Shown: positions 23,810 through 35,572 of the stretch, piece by piece | How positions within the stretch are numbered: the first letter of the stretch is position 1 | Layout of the letters: every line of letters starts with the position of its first letter | DNA from: Nageia nagi | Taxonomy: Eukaryota; Pinophyta | Reading direction: 5' to 3' | DNA length: 64,000 nt | NCBI GenBank assembly: GCA_050084985.1 | Contig: JBITNC010000001.1 | Span: 95,418,001-95,482,000 of the forward strand | Translations under genes and position numbers: made by a program | Notes under the pieces: generated by a model | The model's database searches: none | Told to the model about the DNA's origin: nothing | The model's input: only the letters and a program-made list of their open reading frames with translations

Positions 23810-24190
23810 TTTCCTATATTGAAGATGAAACTTGGATACTTGATACTAACTACACAAATCACATGACAAGAAAGAAAAACTTTTCATCATCTCTTGATTA
23901 TTCCTACAAAATAAGCATAAATCTTTGGGATGAATCTACATTGGTGGTGGTAGAAAAGGGGGACATGGAAGTTCAAACCACGTGAGGAAAGAGGAAGGTA
24001 AATGATATTTATTATGCTTCTAATGTGAAACATAGTTTATCAAGTATTGGTCCAATGATTGAAAATAATTATAAGTTTATTTTTTAATATAAGAATTGCA
24101 TGATTTATGAAAAGAACAATGCAAATAGGTTGATCACTATTGTTCCAATGTTAATAAATAGATTATTTCCATTGAATTTTCCATTATAAA
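23810..24190 (+). pseudogene. copia protease region, active site altered
   Basis: The aspartic protease signature is present as ETWILDTNYTNHMT (about 23830-23868), but the catalytic Asp-Ser/Thr-Gly triad reads Asp-Thr-Asn at 23,842-23,850. Downstream NDIYYASNVKHSLSSIGPMI and YKFIF match the usual 'V..VLYVP.L..NLLS..QL...G' segment. The missing glycine alone would be expected to inactivate the enzyme; in-frame stops confirm this is a relic. Confidence 0.85.
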
Positions 24191-24199
24191 AGAGGTAAG

Positions 24200-25480
24200 C
24201 CTTGATCATATGGTCTTTGACAACAAAAATAAGCTTCGATATCTCAAGTTGAGGCATCTTAACTTTGTAAGTTTGAAGAAACTTTCTCCTCTTATGTATG
24301 GATTGCTAAAGGTTGAATACCCAAAGGATTTATGTTAAGAATGTTCCCTAGGGAAGCATGCAAGGCACTCATTTCCAAAGGGAGAAATATGGAGGGTCTA
24401 ATATCCACTACAATTGGTCCATTAAGATATTTATGGACCAATGGAAACATTGAGTATTGGTAAAAATTCTTTCTTTCTCAACTTCATTGATGATTACTCA
24501 AAACTATGTTGGGTATTTTTATCAAACATAAAGATGAATATTTTTAATGTTTTAAGGATTTCAAGAACCTTGTTGAGAACCAAAGTGGAAGGAGAAAAAA
24601 ATACCTAAGGATTGATAGAGAAGGTACTTTTTGTTTCAATAATTTTTTTCAATTTTGTAGAGGTTTGTACATAAGGATATGATTGATAGCTCCCTACACT
24701 CCCCAAAAAAATGGGGTAGCCAAAAGAAAGAATAAAACTTTGGTACAAATATCATGGATAATTCTACAAATAAAAAATTTGATAAATTCTTATTGGGTTG
24801 AACCAATAAGGATAATAATGTATATTTAGAATAGGATAACCACTAAAATTTTGGAGAACATAGCCTTGTATAAGGTATGGCTTGAGAAGAAACCAAATGT
24901 ATTCCACTTCAAGGTTTTTAGATGTTTGGCATATGTGAAACTAGTTGATGAGAAGAGATATAAACTTGGTGTTAAAAGTGAAACTTGTATCTTCATTGGT
25001 TATTGTGAGCACTCAAAATTATAGAGGAATTGATTTTTGTTTCAATAATTTTTTTCAATTTTGTAGAGTTTGGGGCATAAGGATACAAATGATAGCTCCC
25101 TACACTCCCCAAAAAAATTGGGTTGCTAAAAGAAAGAATAAAACTTTAGTATAAATATCATGGAGAATGCAACAAATAGAAAATTTGATAAATTCTTATT
25201 GGGTTGAATCAATAAGCACAATAATGTATATTTAAAATAGGATTCTACTAAAAGTTTGGAGAACATGGCATCACATAAGGCATGGTTTGAGAAGAAACCA
25301 AATGTATTACACTTCAATATTTTTGGATGTTTGGCATATGTGAAACTAGTTGATGGGAAGAGAAATAAACTTATTATAAAAGCTAAGATTTTATATTTAT
25401 TATTTATTATGAGAACTCAAAATTATATAGGTTATATAATCCCAAAACACAAGAAATGATTGAATCTAAAGATGCAATTT
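24200..25480 (+). pseudogene. copia integrase (GAG-pre-integrase plus rve core), broken and partly duplicated
   Basis: The pre-integrase part reads LRHLNFVSLKKLS and later C---SLGKHARHSFPK (about 24235-24380), with LVH-DIYGPM and F--FIDDYSKLCWVFL (about 24420-24520) from the catalytic core. The core's end (IAPYTPQKNGVAKRKNKTLV, 24,690-24,745) and the following NSYWVE...LEKKPNVFHF-VFRCLAYVKL block appear twice because of the tandem duplication at 24,617-25,430. Integrase inserts the cDNA into the host genome; here the frame is broken in many places. Confidence 0.87.
24617..25430 (+). repeat. 404-406-bp direct tandem duplication inside copia integrase
   Basis: Two adjacent copies: tttttgtttcaataattt at 24,628 and 25,034 (406 apart), and gag[c/a]actcaaaattata at 25,007 and 25,411 (404 apart). 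The copies share the whole intervening order, including the C-terminal core of integrase and the KPNV-HF...CLAYVKLVD block. They differ by scattered substitutions, so the event is old, possibly present before or soon after insertion. Confidence 0.92.
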
Positions 25481-26699
25481 TTGATGAAGGGGGCTTTTAG
25501 TGCGAAGAAAAAATAGTTGTTGATGATGGAATCCTTGAATATAGACCAACAAATATTCAACCTTGTGTACATATGAGCTATGTATAAATAGTGAAATGTG
25601 TAGGCCAACCATGTTCCATTGTGCTTCCAATTCCATCAATAAGTTCTTCCAACAACCCAATGTACATTTCCCCAAGTAACCCTTCAAGTAATAACCATTA
25701 AAGGATCATCCACCTTCACAAATTATGGACAACAATTTCAATAAGATACAAGGAGTCAAGAAAATGAAATAGATCAAATTATCATAAAGTTTGAAAAGTT
25801 GCATATGTTTGGAGATGAAGATGATGTAGAGCCCAAAGGTGAAATAATAAACTATGATTTGATATCCACTTCCAAATTTTTTGACTTTGAACCTTCACAT
25901 TTTAAGCAAGCTTGTAAGAATAAAGTTTAGATGCAAGCTATGCAAGAGGATATGAATTCAATCATCAAAAGTGATACATGCAATATTTATGATTTTCCAA
26001 GAGGAAAGAGGAATGTAGGCTCTAAATGGGTATACAAGATAAAATATAATAGTGATGGAAGTAAAAGGTTTTACCCAAAATTATTTTGTTGATTTAAAAA
26101 AAATTACATCAATTTCTAGGTAAGAAACTATAGATTGGTGTTGTCATTGGCATCCCATCAAATATGGACAATCCACCACATGGATGTAAACAAAAATTTC
26201 CTCAATGGATACTTGAATGAGGAAATATATATGGAGCAACCACAAGGTTTTTTGTAAAAGGGAAAGAATATCAGGTCTATAAGTTTTTTTTTTATAAGTT
26301 AATAAAATTATTATTGAAACGAGGAAGAAATTACAAAAACCAAATGTCTAAGCAGCCGAGTACTTGCGAGACTGAATGGTGAAACCTATGGACAATACTG
26401 AGTACACTAAAGCTTAAATGGAACCAGTATTACAAATGACATAAATCCAAAATAACCAATCTACAGTTGGCAAACTATGAATCCTCATTATGAAGAGTAG
26501 ACTCTTGGTTGTCCTGTACTTTGCAATTCCACACTCGGGTAAGGGGATGCCAAGGATGGAGTTGTTCCAATTCCAAGTGTGACTTAGTGTTTACTGGTGA
26601 GTGAGCAAGCTAGATGTTGCCAAACTGCAATCCTATTTGTTCCCACATCACCTCCTCTATCCACACTGTGTGTTGAAAGATCCTATTATTTCTTTCAAC

Positions 26700-26990
26700 C
26701 CAAAGATTCCAGGCTAGCATAGCTGGAGCTGCATGCTAGATAATCTGAGGAATTTTATTAGCTTTTGGGTGGAACCAAGATAACAGAAGGGAGCCCATAC
26801 TAGCTGGAGGGACCCAAGGTAGAGAGAAGATATCTAGAAGCTTACCCCAAATAGAAGAAGCATAAGTATAATGGAGTAAGAGGTGAGGTCCCATTTCTAC
26901 TTTATTACCACAAAGGATACACATTGGAATTTCTAGCCAACATCTCTTATGAAGTTGATCCCTTGAGAGAAACTTGTCATGCACTACTGT
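26700..26990 (-). pseudogene. LINE zf-RVT (zinc-binding reverse transcriptase tail)
   Basis: The minus-strand frame 26,736-26,984 reads HDKFLSRDQLHKR then CILCG-KVEMGPHLLLH and IWGKLLDIFSLPWVPP. This is the zf-RVT pattern 'LxRRGxxxxxxCPLCxxxxEtxxHLLxxCxxxxxxW', with the last cysteine replaced by tyrosine. Shortly after it come AMLAWNLWVERNNRIFQ-like codons, typical for the C-terminal end of plant LINE ORF2. Confidence 0.88.
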
Positions 26991-27849
26991 CCAAAGGAAA
27001 AATTGAGCCTTGGGCCATGCTTTATTTTTCCATACCCTGCACCATACTTTTAGGGACCCATTCTATAGAGGAAGGATTGATAAAATGGTTGTATGCTAAC
27101 TTGACTGAATAAGAATCTGAGGAAGAAGAAGGCCATATGATTGAATCATGCTTATCTAGTTTGAGCTGGTGTGAGTACAACAAAGCTTGAAGAGACTATT
27201 TTTCAACTAGGTGCTCAGAAAGAATCCCATCTAGGCTTTTCTAGACTGATGAAGGACTCCCTCCCTTTCCACCCATTCATAGTAATCAATGACTTTATCC
27301 CCCTATAGGTTGTTCAGGATATGGTGAATTTGACTTAGAGACTCCATAGCTAAGAGTGGGTGTCCAAGTAATCCATGGGTCAACCCAGAAGTGAACTTTG
27401 TCACCTTTGCCTATAGCCCATTTTACAAGATAGATCAAGTGGAGTCTGCTTTCTTAAGTCCATTCCAGACCATGGATCCATATGGAACATCTACTGTAGT
27501 GAAGATCTAGAAGGATCATGGGTGTCCAAGTATTTAATCTCAACGCTTGGCTCCATAATGAGAAGGGATTTTTGTAGCATCGCCAAATGATCTTCCCCAA
27601 GAGGGCGATGTTCATAGGCCTAGGATCTTGATACCAAGACCTCTAGCTGCGAGGTCCTTGTAAAAATTGGCCATGATACTAAATGAGGTTTGGTAGTCTC
27701 TTGCTGACCCTACCATAGAAAATTCCTTATGAGTTGTTCCAATTTATTAAGACCTTTGAGTAGCCAAAAAACTCCTAACCAGAAGATTGGGAGAGCACTA
27801 AGTACTGCTTTAATCTTGATAAGTCTACCTACTATTGATAGTAGTTAGC

Positions 27850-29110
27850 CTTCCAACTAGCCATTTTGGAATGGAATTTGGATATTAGAGATCCAAGCAG
27901 TTACCAACATTTCCTCCTTGGAAAAGGGGGAGGCCCAAGTAGGAACTTGGGAGTTTTCTATCTTCATGCAGATTTTCTTGCCATAAGCTGGAGAAGGGGA
28001 GAAGGCATGTTTATCCCATATAATTTTGATTTTTTGTAGTTCATAGCTTGTCCTGAGGCTAATTCATATGTATTAAGTAGACCTTTTATCTTTTACATCT
28101 CTGGATGGAAGGATAAACTATGAGCATTGTATCATCTACAAACTAGGAGTGAGTGAGTGGGGGACAAAGATGATTTAGTTGGAGCCCTTTGATATGGCCT
28201 ATGATTTCAGCTGTTGCAAGCCTCTCCTAGGGCTTCTGCCACTATTATGAATAGGTACGTGAAAGTGGGTCACCTTGGCGTAATCCCACGTGTACTTTTG
28301 AAATAGCCTTGTGCACTCCCATTAATGAGGATGGAGAAGGATGGTTGGTTGATGAGCCCAAATATCCATTGTACCCACCCTGTGTCAAATCCAAACTTAA
28401 GCATCACATTTTGTAAGAAATCCCAATTGATCCTATCAAAGCTTTCATCATATCCCAGCTTGATAAGTAGACCTTTATCACCTTTGACCATTAGAGAATG
28501 GATGAGCTCATGTATGAGGATGGCACCATCCATAAGCTATCATCCTCCAGTAAAAGCCTTTTGCTCATAAGATTATATCAGGGATGATCTTTTTTCAGCC
28601 TATTTTAGCCACTTTGGTGATAATTTTGTAGATTGAATTACAAAGGGAAATAGGTCTAAAAGCATCAATAGTTTTAGCATCTTCAATTTTGGGGATGATA
28701 GCTAAGAAAGTATGGTTCATCTTGCCTAGAACTCTTTGAAGAGAGGACTCTTGGACTAAACCCTTTAACAACTTCATTCTGAAGAAGAGACCAAAAGTGC
28801 TAGGTAAAAGCCAGGGGGAATCTGTCAGGGCCTGGAGCACCAAAACTCTTCATAGAGAAAACTACCTCTTCCACCTCTTCAGGTGATATGGAGTCAACAG
28901 GAGGAATTTTGTATAGGAGACACAACTGTAGGGATGAGATCTAGGAAGTGGTTTTGAGCATCTTCTCGAGACAAATTATCTTCAGTGAGTAATGTCTCAA
29001 AAAAAGATATGATGTGGGTATCCAATTCCTCTAGGATGGAAATGGTTTGGCCAGAGGGAGTATTTAAGCTCATGATTCTGTTAGTGGCTCTATGTGCCAA
29101 GGTTGTTAGG
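27850..29110 (-). pseudogene. LINE reverse transcriptase, broken
   Basis: From high to low coordinates on the minus strand: linker with AHRATNRIMSL (28,894-29,100); AIIPKIEDAKTIDAFRPISL and CNSIYKIITKV (28,595-28,720); ILIHELIHSL, then ESFDRINWDFLQNVMLKFGF and QGYFKSTRGI (28,270-28,533); and the catalytic motif as FVDDTML at 28,122-28,142. These are the RT fingers and palm blocks of plant L1-type LINEs in correct order. The usual A-Y-DR motif has become S-F-DR and the frame is interrupted several times, so no active enzyme is encoded. Confidence 0.92.
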
Positions 29111-29812
29111 TGAAAGTATTTGGTGTTTCAGTCTCCTTCCTTTAGCCATTGAATGCATGATTTTTGTTTCCAATGAATTTCCTCTTGAAGGTAAATTTCA
29201 TTCAGTTTCTTGAGTAAAAGTTACTCCTGTTGTAGCAATGAGTCATCACTGTCTATTTGAAGGCGAGATTTCTACAAGTTCTAGTTCACTTTCTAGTTGA
29301 TTACATTTTTCATGATATTACCAAAGTTAGCCTTATTCCATGCTTCAAATTTGCCTTTAGACTACCCAGTTTAACCATAAACTGAAAACATTTTGGACCC
29401 CTCACTTTGCCTCTCTTTGTCCACCACTCTTCCACAAGCTCTGTAAATGTGGGTGCATAAGCCACATACGTTCAAAATGAAAGGGAGATCCCTTTCTCTT
29501 CTTAGTATTGTTCTAAGGTTAATCAGATGGGCCAGTGATCTGATCCACCTTGGTTCATAACCTCTATTTGCAAAAGATAGCCTTGCTCAGACAGTGATGG
29601 GTAAGCAAAAATCTATTTAGCTTCTTGAGCACTTTGTGCTCTGCTAATCATTTGTTGGTCCAAGTAAACCTCCCTTGAGTGTAGAAAGGCTCAATAAATT
29701 ATTGTTGATTGATGAAATCATTGAAGAGTTCATCACTTTTGTCTAATTTTTGGATGCCTCCTTCCTTTTCTTCTAGGTATCTTATAGCATTGAAGTCCCC
29801 CAACAATGGTTG
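29110..29812 (-). pseudogene. LINE apurinic-type endonuclease domain, 5'-truncated
   Basis: The minus-strand frame starts with PLLGDFNAIRYLEEKEGGI and KLDKSDELFNDFI; the GDFNA motif lies at 29,787-29,801. Further on, SDHWPI (about 29,535) and an F-ELVEEWWTKRGKV-like block can be read. These are the middle and C-terminal motifs of the L1 endonuclease that nicks target DNA. The N-terminal half is absent because the element is truncated at about 29,812. Confidence 0.88.
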
Positions 29813-30790
29813 GAATGATCGTTTGTTGGTCCCTAGAGCATAGTACACAGAATTAATAGATATTTCCAACATTGTGGATTCAATAAGAGTAAGAGTAAGC
29901 CCACTCTTTATTACAATAAACAAGGTACAAATATTTAACTTATATATTTATATGTGGATGATATCATATAAATGGGAAACAATCCTAAATTAAATGATGA
30001 GTTCAAAACAAATATCATGCAAGAATTTGAAATCAAGGACTTATGCTTGATGCACTATTTCTTAATAATGGGAGTATACCAAAATAGTAAGGAGACATTT
30101 ATTTTCCAATAAAAATATGCCAAGTATATATTTAAGGTTTAGAATAGACATGTGTAATCCTATTACTACATAATTGCTCATTGAGAGCTATTGTGCAAAG
30201 AAGATGGAACTGATAAAACAAGAAAGAATGAGTTTAGGAGCATAGTGGGAAGTCTCATATTTCTCACCAATAGAAGACCTGATATACAATATTTTATTTT
30301 ATTAGTATCAAGATTTATAAAGTGATCTCTCATCATGCATTTTAAGGTAGGGAAAATAATATTGAGGTATTTAAGAGGTACTACATATTTTGGTATTCAT
30401 TAATCCCAAGTTGGAATTGTTTGGATATAGTGATAATGATTGGGGGAGTCACATTGATGATAGAATGTCCACAAGTGGAAAGTCCCAATTGGTAATATAA
30501 TATTCTTAAATAAGCATGGTTCCTAAGTATGTAGCACTTACTTCAATAGGAGCTCAATCCTTATGGTTTTATAAAGTATTAAAGGATATTAATGAGAGGA
30601 AATATGAACCTAAATTACTTTTTTATGACAATACAAGGGCCACTACTTGGTACAAAACCTATTCCATCATTCTAAATCTAAAAATATTGATTTGTAGTAA
30701 CATTTTATTCAATACATAGTAGAGAATAATGCAATTGAGCTTAGTCATGTTGGGACCAAATTTTAATTGGTAGATATATTCATAAAAGCA

Positions 30791-31420
30791 TTGCTAAGTA
30801 TTAGTTTATAATGGTGATGGTACAGATTCTTTCAAAAGATCAAAACAAATTCTCCAAAAAAATTGATTTACACAACAATAAATCAATGAAAGAATAAAAT
30901 CAACAAGAATTCTTTATTCTTTTGAATCTACACTACCTTTTCAGGTCTATTACAATTAGTAATATAGAAAGAAGGAAACTCTAATTCAAAAAAATAAGGA
31001 ATAGATTGGAAACTAGGACATTAATAAAAATAAAAATTTTTAAAGATAGAAAGTTTCTAAAAATATAATGTTCCTTGTATTATAGCCAAACTTAGTGTAC
31101 AAGCCTAGTTAACATGGACTAAGGTGCTCCCTAGTTTATTCTCCTAAAAAATTCTATAACAAAATATAATAAAGTCTACTTATTGGAAAATTTGAAAATT
31201 GACTCTAAAAGCTAATTTTGGGGCACTAAATGATGAATTTACATTTATCAAAAAAAAAAAATTATTTGGGGGCATCCCTCCCATAGGATATGGTAGCTTA
31301 ATCATGAAAACCCATATCTAGCTCTCTTGAAAATTTCAATACAATCTGACAGTCAAATCAAAAGTTATGATCATTTGAAGGTACATCAGGTGAGAGAGTT
31401 AGTTATGAGCCCTCTCATCA
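30791..31420. other. Region between copia 1 RNase H and its polypurine tract
   Basis: Intact copia elements have little sequence here; this copy has about 0.6 kb. It is A/T-rich and contains a ggtgatggtacagattcttt segment, an A run (31,249-31,261) and a caaaagttatgatc word like those seen in LTRs (compare 45,209). A small further insertion of unknown type is likely, but I could not delimit it. Confidence 0.4.
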
Positions 31421-31434
31421 TCAAGGAGGGCTAT
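31421..31434 (+). other. Polypurine tract of copia element 1
   Basis: tcaaggagggctat directly precedes the 3' LTR, at the place where plus-strand DNA synthesis is primed. One C and two T interrupt the purine run, in line with age. Confidence 0.75.
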
Positions 31435-31882
31435 TATGGGAATCAAAATCACATTAATTCAAATTTCAACTTGATACTTAGTTTTGCACCTCTTTTTTTT
31501 AAAACATGATTGTTGATTGTATTTCATATTCTCTATTTTTAAACCTGGTAGGGATAACATTTCATCAAGCTAAATGCAACTGCATTTTATAAACATTATT
31601 GTATTTCATATAACATATGAAAGGATGTATTTTAACTTTTCATTTTCACTTTTGTTTCTTGGTTTTTTTTCCTTTGGCTTTTTGGGTTATTGCATCTTCA
31701 CCATATTGCTATGAATATATTAGTTATAGTTAATTTCTTAATCTTGGTATGTTAATTTGAGTTTTAGATTGGTGTGAGCATGTTTATTTGAGATACTTCA
31801 TAATAATAAAATCTCCATTAATACAATTTTGTGAATGCTCCATTATGAATATTGTTAATATTATTCTATCTTTGATTCTTCA
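31435..31882 (+). repeat. 3' LTR of copia element 1
   Basis: Partner of 22,345-22,752, longer by about 40 bp (including an extra aagctaaatgcaactgcatt-like segment near 31,574). It ends in ...gattcttca, and cataa follows, close to the catag before the 5' LTR. Confidence 0.9.
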
Positions 31883-33384
31883 CATAACCTATATGATAAA
31901 TATATCAATATTATATACTCAAAAGCCTAATAGTGATAAAAATGATGCTTATCTTATTTAGTTTCTTTTTACTCAATATCTATTAATAAATTATGATTGA
32001 TTTTATGATCACTTTTCCACTTGTTTACTTTTCCTAGAGATGTATAGTCAAGGTTGATAGCTCAAGGATCAATATCTAGGTTTGTAGAATATTAGAGACA
32101 AGTATCCCACTTTGGTGATAAAATCCAAGTGTAGGTGAGGCCATAGGAATGAATTCCATGTGCCTTGATATAAGCATATGTTGGTATGAATAACTTGATA
32201 AAATTAAAATGATAATGCAACATGATGAATGTGTAATATTTATTCTCCCTTAATAAGAATGCAACAATCCAAACCCAAGATATGATAATTTTCACTAATG
32301 AAATAAACTAAGCTAGAGAATGCAAGGGATGTTAAGAACAACATGGAGGCTCCAATTCTTGTAATATATAAGTAATTTTTGATGGAAAAAAATATGTTTA
32401 AAAGGATCTATTAATTAATCAACCAACATAAGTCTAATCAATTAGTTCTAATTGACCTAATGATCAACATCAATTAACAATAATAACACCTAGATATTTT
32501 TACAAATTGACATAAAAATCATAAAAACTATGATAAGGATAAATAATAAAGTATATATAACCTTGATAGAGGACCTATGTCACCTAAGAACAAACTTTGA
32601 TCTAAAGCAAAATGATAAAATATGATCTAAAAATATTTTAAAATAATATTATAGAATAAATTGGCCTTCAAAAGGATGATTAAGGATTAGTTGGATGATT
32701 AGGTTGATTGGTCATCTAGAGATTGATTTGTAGAATAGATCGATATTATGGTGAATAAATAAAAACTAATGATGATAGAGAATGCAATATTTTTATATAT
32801 GATTCTCAACATGACAAATATGGTACCCTAAAATTATAATAAAAATCCATGATCCGATCTCACCAAAATAATAGAAAGATGTGTTAAACAAGAAAGCACC
32901 AAAAGAATAAGATACAGTTTAGAAAAAATCTTTACTATATCAATGAATTAAGGACCAAAAGGGGTCCTACTATGATCACAAATTGTTACCACTAAATCTT
33001 GCAATCATAACATTTAGGGTGAAATTCACAATACAAAACCTTTAATATCTAGATGATACCATCAATAGTGTTTTCATATAGTTAATATTATGATAGATGC
33101 TCATACATTTATGTTAAATATTTATCTTTTGCTTCTTTATGTATAAGGAATCCCTACAAAAAAATTTATGTTAGGGGAAACCTCTAAACCTCAAGTCTTT
33201 AAGAACTTGCAACCAAGTAAGTAGTGATGAAACCCTAACTCAACATGCAAAGTAATCCCCCTTGTCCTTAGTCAAAAGGATGATAGAAATAACAAGGATA
33301 TCTATTTGCATATGATATATTATATACTTATAATAATTCTACCAAAATTAATAAATATTGAATAGATGAAAATGAAATGCTGAG
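31883..33384. other. Non-coding sequence, possibly part of an older LTR-like host element
   Basis: No protein can be read. Repeated ttgattggtc / attaatcaacc-like words near 32,410-32,480 and 32,680-32,740 resemble those at 42,130-42,200 on the other side of element A, so both flanks may belong to one older repeat into which A jumped. Confidence 0.35.
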
Positions 33385-34192
33385 TGTTGACACCTAAAAA
33401 TGGTCCCCTTAACATGGTCCTACTTAGGTGCAACTTTACATATATATTTAATCACATTTTAGTAATATTTTACTTTATTATCACATATATCATAGTTTTT
33501 GTTCTTATTTTTATGTTAGGTACACTGGTATGAATTCAACCTAGATTTGAGGGGTCAAATGGTGATATCATGCCTGATATAAATGCAAGTATCTCTAACC
33601 TAGGGAAAGAATATCAAGATTATATCTTGATAGTTGGTACCCTACTCTGAGGTATTTCTAAATGCTACCTATTAAGATTATAATATTATTACAACTTGAG
33701 CAAACATTTGTTATCCATCTTTATGATTATATTCTTGGCTCAACTTGTCATCATATCTACTATCATTGATACTTGTTGGTAAGCCTCATTCTATCAGAAC
33801 ATTAGCTCCCACATTAACATTCATGCCCACATTGAGTCTAGGAGACTAGCACTCATGTAGGTATTCCTTATATAGGTGGCCTTGGGGTTTTCATAGCAAG
33901 CTCATTTCTATTTGAAAAGTTCATACTACATATCCTCAAATTTTACATTGGTAAGGACACACATGTATTTATCTTACACTTGATTCCTTTCTCTTTAGTG
34001 TGTGTATTTTATTTTACATCTTGACATCAATGTAATTCATAATTATTTATTGCACTGCTATACTTCTACTATTTTCCTTTATTCATTTATGTATATTTGA
34101 ATTAATTAGTTTAGACATTATATACTTAAATTTTTATTTGTATTTATTTCATTTAGGATAAAATCCTAGGTGTACCAAAAAATATATCAACA
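33385..34192 (+). repeat. 5' LTR of element A
   Basis: Begins tgttgacacc and ends tatatcaaca, the TG...CA form with matching TGTTGA/TCAACA ends. It aligns throughout with 40,594-41,390, sharing ggtcccctta, cctacttaggtgcaac, tatttttatgttaggtac, gtaagtatctctaac-type, ggccttggggtttt-type and taaggacaca landmarks. Roughly four of five positions agree by eye. Confidence 0.93.
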
Positions 34193-34212
34193 TATTGTTA
34201 CCCACCTATTTA
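34193..34212 (+). other. Possible primer-binding site of element A
   Basis: tattgttacccacctattta follows the 5' LTR directly. It resembles the ttggcgcccacc-type PBS of some plant gypsy elements with several changes. The tRNA cannot be assigned with confidence. Confidence 0.45.
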
Positions 34213-34372
34213 TGTATTTTTCTTTTTCTTAATTAACATTATAATAAAGTTGCTTTTGAACATACAATTCTACTATAATGTCAAACCTATTAAGATTTTT
34301 GTTTATATATTATATTCCTAAGGCATTCTTTATTAGCAATAAAAATGCACATCTTAATACTAACCTTGTATC

Positions 34373-35527
34373 TAAGAAAAATCCAAAAAGAAGAAGAATT
34401 GGTAGACCAAATGTGGTTTAAATATGAAGTGAGATAATTCATACCAAATAATCATCTACCAATGTATAGGGGTAGATAACTAAATATGATAGTGATAATA
34501 CTTCAAACAAAGATAATTTCATAGACAACTCTGATAGTTCAACAAAAATACTAAATTAGAGGGCTCATTCAGATAATATTGGATATCATACCCCACCAAA
34601 TTAAAAACCTCCTATTGTAATAGAAGAAGAGATCATTGCATGATTGATTGATGATGAGGTATTCAAGAAGATTATGATTTCCAAATAAAATAAGCACATG
34701 TTCATGGATTTCTAGTTAATGAGAAAGCTTATGTAGTTGATACACTTAAAGATAAAGAAGTGGCAAAGCAACATAAGTTATGGCATTATAACAAGTACAA
34801 GGAGAGTGTACCTCCTGATGACATGACTCTTACACCTAGAAATATGAATTTAGGATTCTTCACAAATAGGTTTTCACTTATATTAAGTGTTCACCCATAT
34901 ATCTTTCTAGATGTTAGTGTAGATGCTTGCATCAGCAAAGATGCTAATCCTCTGATAGAATTAGCATTTCTAGGTCCTCTACTTATCTTTGTGCTAGATA
35001 TAGATAAAGAAAATTAGCAAAAGCTTATCAATTAATCTATAACATCAGTAAGAAACTCACTTAGTTGACTATATTGTAGGATTTACTTTATCAAGAAGCT
35101 TAGATTAATAACTAAATTTTAAGAAATAATGTTGAAGATTAGTTGCACAAGTTGAATAAAATAAATAGATGAATAGGTTTCAAATTTTGATGAAGATACA
35201 TATATAGATCAACACAATTTTCAAAGAGGTTGATACACCATATCTAGATTGGTTAGAGGAAGATAACAAGATCAATTCAAATTTTTTCATTCAATTGATG
35301 AGTTAGCCATTGAAAAATGAGTATATCAGAAAAGATATCATATTACAAGTGCTTACTTTAAAAATTTGAAAATGATTATAAAAATATGACATGATCATCT
35401 CATCTCAAGAATAAGCAACCAATCCATTGTAATTACATAGAAGAATGAAGATGTCAAGAAGAAGAGATAGATAGACTACTTGCTCAAGCAATGCAACCTA
35501 TTTATAGATGGACTCAAGAAGAGAATG

Positions 35528-35572
<45 letters not shown>

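Larger units (their letters stand above)
26284..29812 (-). mobile_element. 5'-truncated LINE (non-LTR retrotransposon) inserted in copia RT
   Basis: On the minus strand the order is endonuclease tail, linker, reverse transcriptase, zf-RVT, then a 3' tail. The tail ends in ten T on the + strand (26,284-26,293), that is a poly(A) tail at the element's 3' end. The 5' end begins inside the endonuclease domain, just before the GDFNA motif, a usual result of incomplete target-primed reverse transcription. Copia sequence resumes immediately on both sides. No clear target duplication was found; instead about 25 bp of copia appears missing and tataag occurs on both sides of the T run. Confidence 0.92.
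25900..30790 (+). pseudogene. copia reverse transcriptase and RNase H, split by a LINE
   Basis: Left part (25.90-26.28 kb): A-QEDMNSI, GSKWVYKIKYNSDGS, then HHMDVNKNFLNGYLNEEIYM and QPQGFL, all standard copia RT blocks. Right part (from about 29,815): PRA-Y, then after a frame change RINRYFQHCGFNKSKSKPTL, followed by the intact catalytic YVDD at 29,951-29,962, then EFEIKDL, LMHYFLIMGV, GSLIFLTNRRPDI and LRYLRGTTYFGI. RNase H follows (GYSDNDWGS, R-STSG at about 30,425-30,480; SIGAQSLWFYKVLKDI in the open frame 30,516-30,719). The break falls in the 'VYKLKKALYGLKQAPRAW' segment, part of which was lost at the junction. Confidence 0.92.
22345..31882 (+). mobile_element. Ty1/copia retrotransposon 1, complete in outline, split by a LINE
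   Basis: Both LTRs (22,345-22,752 and 31,435-31,882), a PBS, gag, protease, integrase, reverse transcriptase, RNase H and a polypurine tract are found in copia order (integrase before reverse transcriptase). The flanks catag (22,340-22,344) and cataa (31,883-31,887) look like a 5-bp target duplication with one change. About 3.5 kb of the 9.5-kb length is a later LINE (26,284 to about 29,812) and about 0.4 kb is an internal tandem duplication. All coding parts carry stops. The LTRs differ at many positions and by several indels, so the insertion is old. Confidence 0.93.
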
